Shown one piece after another: positions 61,289-64,000 of a DNA stretch of 64,000 nucleotides (its first letter is position 1; each line of letters begins with the position of its first letter). The position numbers were made by a program, and so were the translations under genes. Below the pieces are notes generated by a model. The model made no database searches and had not been told where the DNA came from. It saw only the letters and a program-made list of their open reading frames with translations. The DNA comes from Thermomicrobiales bacterium (GTDB lineage Bacteria > Chloroflexota > Chloroflexia > Thermomicrobiales > UBA6265), in contig JAHBVL010000011.1 of the NCBI GenBank assembly GCA_019637585.1, positions 15,260-79,259 on the forward strand, read 5' to 3'.

Positions 61289-61557
61289 TCGGGATCGCGC
61301 CCTGTTTCTCGCATGGCCCTCTCGATCGCATCCGCGGCGTCAGCCTCGGAGAGATCGATCCGATCGGCAATCTCGAAGACGGCATCATATGCTGCCGCTT
61401 TTGATCGCTGCATCGCTTCGTACTGTTCAATGGGAACTACTGCAGCCATTGGTTCACCGTGTGACTCGACGATGACGCTCGTGCGCTGGGTAGAGACTTT
61501 GCGCAAGACGCTGCCGAAATGCCGGCGCGCTTCCCATGCGCTCATTCGCTGTTCCAT
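61285..61557 (-). CDS. Phd/YefM-type antitoxin
   Basis: 90 residues from ATG 61557, eight bases after GGAGG (a GTG three codons earlier overlaps that site). The Phd motif RMSAWEARRHFGSVLRKVS is followed by VIVESHGEPMAAVVPIEQYE, which forms the DNA-binding dimer. The helical acidic tail (EADAADAIERAMRETGRDPE) is the toxin-binding part. Two palindromic sites upstream fit autoregulation. Confidence 0.88.
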   Translation of the reverse strand: MEQRMSAWEARRHFGSVLRKVSTQRTSVIVESHGEPMAAVVPIEQYEAMQRSKAAAYDAVFEIADRIDLSEADAADAIERAMRETGRDPE

Positions 61558-61632
61558 GATGGACACCTCCGGAAGAGTGTGGTTCTGTCTCGTTCGTCGC
61601 TGTGGGCGCCATGTCCGGTGCTTGCTGGCAAG

Positions 61633-61674
61633 AAATAGCGCTATTTACGCAGTTTACGCGATTAGCGCTATTTA
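61633..61674 (-). promoter_or_regulatory. Double palindromic operator of the Phd-PIN pair
   Basis: AAATAGCGCTATTT (61633-61646), a perfect 14-bp palindrome, and ATTAGCGCTATTTA (61661-61674; core TAGCGCTA), centres 27 bases apart, with TTTACGC repeated between them. They lie 76-117 bases upstream of the antitoxin start and are the only such sites in the window that I found. Confidence 0.65.
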
Positions 61675-61726
61675 TCACCAGACGGCTGACGCGCTTGGAG
61701 AACGAGGGTAAGGAGAAGGAAAGGGG

Positions 61727-61805
61727 GTGAGCCGGGCCATAGGGCCCGTTAACTGGCCTTTATGCGCGCGACGGGCCAAGCACGCGTTTCAGCCACCCGG
61801 CTCAC
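61727..61805. other. Structured intergenic element closed by a 10-bp stem
   Basis: GTGAGCCGGG (61727-61736) pairs exactly with CCCGGCTCAC (61796-61805). Inside, GGCCCGT (61743-61749) pairs with ACGGGCC (61771-61777), leaving two GC-rich internal strands. This multi-helix layout in 79 bases is more than a simple terminator. It is not a tRNA (no T-loop, stem too long). It lies past the stop of the minus-strand MDMPI-like gene and upstream of the antitoxin gene. Strand and role unknown. Confidence 0.5.
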
Positions 61806-61834
61806 TCAGGAGTGTACTTCACCCGGCGATACGC

Positions 61835-62689
61835 CTACGCGAGAACGGTGACCATGCTCAGGATCGCTTCCACGATTCGCGGGTCTCCGGCCAGCACCGC
61901 CTGTGTCTCGGCTTCCTCCACAGGCAAACCCCGGGTGAAGAGTTTCCAGGCCATCCGCGCATCGAGTTCCACTGAGCCGGCGGTTTCGACGCGGGTTGCG
62001 CGATCGCCAAAGACCCACCGATCGTCTTCCCGAACCGCGGTCCAGGTTCCGCCTTCCTGGCCCGAGATGGTCAAGCGAGCCACGGTTCCCGCCGGGACGT
62101 TCACATCGCGCAATGCATATGGAAGCGCCATGGCAAACGTCCCGATAACGGGCGCGACAAATCGGGCGTCAGTGGTGCCCGGCAGTCCAGCCGCATCGCG
62201 AATGTGTTGCTGATGCACCCAGCGTTCGGTGAATTCGCGTGCGATGTCGAGCCAGACCGGTGCTGGACCGGGTCCGGCCCAATCGACGCTGCCGCCCAGG
62301 GCGTGAATGTCGACACTCTCCGCCCAGGTGGCGAATTCATCGCCGGTGGCGCGCAGCAGCGTCTGCAGCAGAGCGGGGCTCATCCGGCGCGCTGCGCGGA
62401 CCCAGTTGTTGTTCAGCTCGTTGATGAAGTCGATCAGCGTTCCGAGGTCGGAAAGGTCGCCGGGATCGTCCTGGGGGCGGCCGAAGTAGCCATCCCGCCG
62501 GCGGGAAATGTTGCTGATATCGACCCAGAGCAGATGAAGCGCCACATCGTGAACCGCCCAGCCGTCGCACACCGTCGGAGTTGACCACTGCGCCGGGGTC
62601 AGTTGAGCGAGCATTTCCAGGAGCGCCCGCCGTTCCGGCCGGAAGAGCGAGCGCGTGTCGATGACCGGCTGGTCGTCGAAGAGACCCAT
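61835..62689 (-). CDS. MDMPI_N (mycothiol-dependent maleylpyruvate isomerase-like) family protein
   Basis: 284 residues. DinB-fold N-terminal domain with PTVCDGWAVHDVALHLLWVD and EFTERWVHQQHIRDAAG, which carry the metal-type His/Glu residues of the mycothiol maleylpyruvate isomerase group. A C-terminal SCP2-like domain (about 180-284; RLTISGQEGGTWTAVREDDR) completes the TIGR03083-type layout. In Actinobacteria such proteins are thiol transferases; whether this organism makes mycothiol cannot be told. It follows the enolase-superfamily gene by six bases, so they form one transcription unit. Confidence 0.85.
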   Translation of the reverse strand: MGLFDDQPVIDTRSLFRPERRALLEMLAQLTPAQWSTPTVCDGWAVHDVALHLLWVDISNISRRRDGYFGRPQDDPGDLSDLGTLIDFINELNNNWVRAARRMSPALLQTLLRATGDEFATWAESVDIHALGGSVDWAGPGPAPVWLDIAREFTERWVHQQHIRDAAGLPGTTDARFVAPVIGTFAMALPYALRDVNVPAGTVARLTISGQEGGTWTAVREDDRWVFGDRATRVETAGSVELDARMAWKLFTRGLPVEEAETQAVLAGDPRIVEAILSMVTVLA

Positions 62690-62695
62690 CGTCGA

Positions 62696-63859
62696 CTACC
62701 AATTCGTATAGGAGCCATCCCGTCGCTGCCAGCGAGGAGCGTCCCAGTACTCGAACGCGTGATCCTTGGCGGCGGCTTCGTCGAAGGTGACGCCAAGTCC
62801 GGGCGCGGTGGGAATGGGGAAGGAGGCACCTTCCAGCACGGGCATGGTGGGGAAGAGATCGGCCGGGTAAGCGTCGGCCAGGCGATGCTGATACTCCAGG
62901 TAGGAGAAATTCGAGGTGGCAATCGCGAAATGGATCGAGGCGGCGGTCGTGACCGGCCCAAGGGGGTTGTGGGGCATCATGTCGATGTAGTGCGCCTCGC
63001 ACATGGCCGCCACTTTGCGCGCCGCTGTCAGTCCGCCGACGTTGGACACGTCGACTCGGGCGAAATTGGTGATGCCTTCGTCGACAAAGGGGACGAAGGC
63101 GAAGGGGCTGGCGAATTCCTCGCCGATGGCGAAGGGAACACCGGTCATCGTTCGCAGCTGCTGGTACGCTTTCGGACTCTCGCTGCGGATCGGCTCCTCC
63201 AGGAAGTAGAGCTTGACGTCTTCGATTTTCTGGCAGAAGAGCGCGGCTTCCGCCACGCTCAGCCGGTGGTGGAAATCGACCGACAACTCGATGCCGCCTC
63301 CCACAGCGTTACGTATTTCCCGTAACCAGTGAGCCGCCAGCTCAATCGATTCGAGAGGTTCATACACGCCTCGGCCCGCATCCTGGCTGATGCCGGGATC
63401 GCTCATGCCAGTGGTGAAACGGAGGACGGTCCAACCATCCTGAACAGCCGCAACCGCCCGATCGACAACTTCCGGACCGTTCAGGCAGCCGGGTGTGGCG
63501 AAACAGGGGCAGCTCTGGCGACATTCGCCCCCCAGGAGCTGGTAGACGGGTACGCCGAGGCTTTGGCCGAGGATGTCCCAGAGAGCGATGTCGATTGCCG
63601 AGAGCGCGGCGGTGAGGATATTGCCCCCTTCGAAATAGCCGGTTCGGTAGCAGGTTTGCCAGTGATGCTCGATGCGGCGTGGGTCTTCGCCGATGAGCCA
63701 CCGCGACAGGTGGTCGACCATACCGGCCATGCCCAGCTCCCGGCCGGACATCCCGCCTTCACCGATGCCGCTGATTCCTTCGTCGGTATCGATCTTCACC
63801 AGAAACTGATTGCGGAAACCGACTTTGACCGGAAACGACCGCACCGCGGTGATCTTCAC
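62696..63859 (-). CDS. Enolase-superfamily mandelate-racemase-type enzyme (acid-sugar dehydratase-like)
   Basis: 387 residues from GTG 63859 (AAGGA nine bases upstream). The opening MKITAVRSFPVKVGFRNQFL and cap domain motif IGEGGMSGRELG are followed by the barrel: ELSVDFHHRLS (metal Asp, then His), YFLEEPIRSE (Glu), AIGEEFAS (Glu) and MMPHNPLGPV (His). The DFHxR and PHNPLGP forms are those of the galactonate/mannonate-type dehydratase subgroup. It heads the two-gene unit with the MDMPI-like gene. With the enzyme at 59633 and the KdgD-like lyase at 16647 it suggests acid-sugar catabolism. Confidence 0.87.
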   Translation of the reverse strand: MKITAVRSFPVKVGFRNQFLVKIDTDEGISGIGEGGMSGRELGMAGMVDHLSRWLIGEDPRRIEHHWQTCYRTGYFEGGNILTAALSAIDIALWDILGQSLGVPVYQLLGGECRQSCPCFATPGCLNGPEVVDRAVAAVQDGWTVLRFTTGMSDPGISQDAGRGVYEPLESIELAAHWLREIRNAVGGGIELSVDFHHRLSVAEAALFCQKIEDVKLYFLEEPIRSESPKAYQQLRTMTGVPFAIGEEFASPFAFVPFVDEGITNFARVDVSNVGGLTAARKVAAMCEAHYIDMMPHNPLGPVTTAASIHFAIATSNFSYLEYQHRLADAYPADLFPTMPVLEGASFPIPTAPGLGVTFDEAAAKDHAFEYWDAPRWQRRDGSYTNW

Positions 63860-63904
63860 GCTCGTATGTCCTTCGCTGCTCTCGAATCGACGGGCCAGAT
63901 TGTG

Positions 63905-64000
63905 ATTCTACTGCGGGGAGACGGAGAGACGGGGACACGGGGAGACGGGGAGACGGGGAGACGGGGAGACGGGGAGACGGGGAGACGGGGAGACGGGGAG
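63905..64000. repeat. GGGGAGAC tandem array
   Basis: About eleven copies of the 8-bp word GGGGAGAC run to the window edge, with two early variants (GGAGAGAC, GGGGACAC). The word also occurs at 10145 and 35045. The array begins 45 bases before the GTG start (upstream side) of the enolase-superfamily gene and probably continues beyond the window. Confidence 0.95.

Noticed and set aside
63905-64000. GGGGAGAC array as a CRISPR array or telomere-like end
   Set aside because: The unit is 8 bp with no spacers, and the same words occur internally at 10145 and 35045, so it is a minisatellite rather than a replicon end.
1-64000. tRNA or rRNA genes
   Set aside because: Reading both strands I found no cloverleaf with a GTTCRA T-loop and no rRNA segment. 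Small divergent tRNAs could be missed without a covariance search.

Overview
The window is a high-GC bacterial chromosome segment (my estimate is low-to-mid 60s percent GC), gene-dense, with frequent GTG starts and Shine-Dalgarno sequences. I infer a Chloroflexota bacterium near Thermomicrobia/Thermomicrobiales. The reasons are lipid- or Tat-exported peptide-type solute-binding proteins, many SH3b-repeat secreted proteins, mandelate-racemase-type dehydratases, DUF309 and MDMPI-like proteins, and abundant intergenic short-unit repeats. No rRNA or tRNA gene is visible, so taxonomy rests on gene content only. I see no CRISPR array, insertion sequence or prophage; one isolated low-GC KilA-N gene looks acquired.

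Layout. 1-650: end of a TacA/TacT-type (DUF1778/GNAT) toxin-antitoxin pair. 675-5594 (minus): a peptide-type ABC importer (binding protein, two permeases, no ATPase) with an M24 aminopeptidase. 6042-7547: a GMC oxidoreductase. 7672-8860: DUF1697 and a disordered hypothetical protein. 9049-12602: pyruvate/branched-chain 2-oxoacid dehydrogenase E1-alpha, E1-beta and E2, without E3. 12760-14874: a membrane protein carrying an in-frame repeat insertion, a PIN/AbrB toxin-antitoxin pair and a SnoaL-like protein.

14891-28942 is a large catabolic region. A plus-strand operon (Asp/Glu-racemase-like, creatininase-like, DapA/KdgD-like lyase, two amidohydrolase-2 proteins, SelA-like PLP enzyme) faces a minus-strand operon (binding protein, DppB, DppC, CocE-type hydrolase). 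A GntR/FCD regulator and a class-III aminotransferase lie at the end. Nearly identical palindromes (TGGATA-N3-TATCCA) lie on the predicted promoters of both operons, so the GntR protein probably controls the whole set. This is my main candidate for an undescribed pathway.

29263-38273: an SH3b/M23-like secreted protein, an RDD protein, an LLM oxidoreductase, a duplicated unit of small minus-strand ORFs with a divergent secreted protein, an MFS transporter and a META-domain protein. 38593-43682: gltX, a HigBA-type pair, DinB-like, a Bax-inhibitor-like protein and a TIM-barrel-DUF309 fusion. 43749-47732: a 1327-residue surface protein with SH3b and collagen-adhesin-like repeats and a sortase-like tail. 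48112-58463: a KimA-like potassium/APC permease, KilA-N, an ABC-F ATPase, SMC, a YtxH-like protein and a LuxR-type regulator interrupted by two in-frame TGA codons. 58527-63859: a secreted protein, two enolase-superfamily enzymes, a PIN/Phd pair with palindromic operators, a structured intergenic element and an MDMPI-like protein.

Throughout, gene ends are followed by mosaics of 7-8 bp tandem words and a perfect CCCTCTCCCG-type hairpin. These repeat families recur at ten or more loci and in one case sit inside a coding frame.
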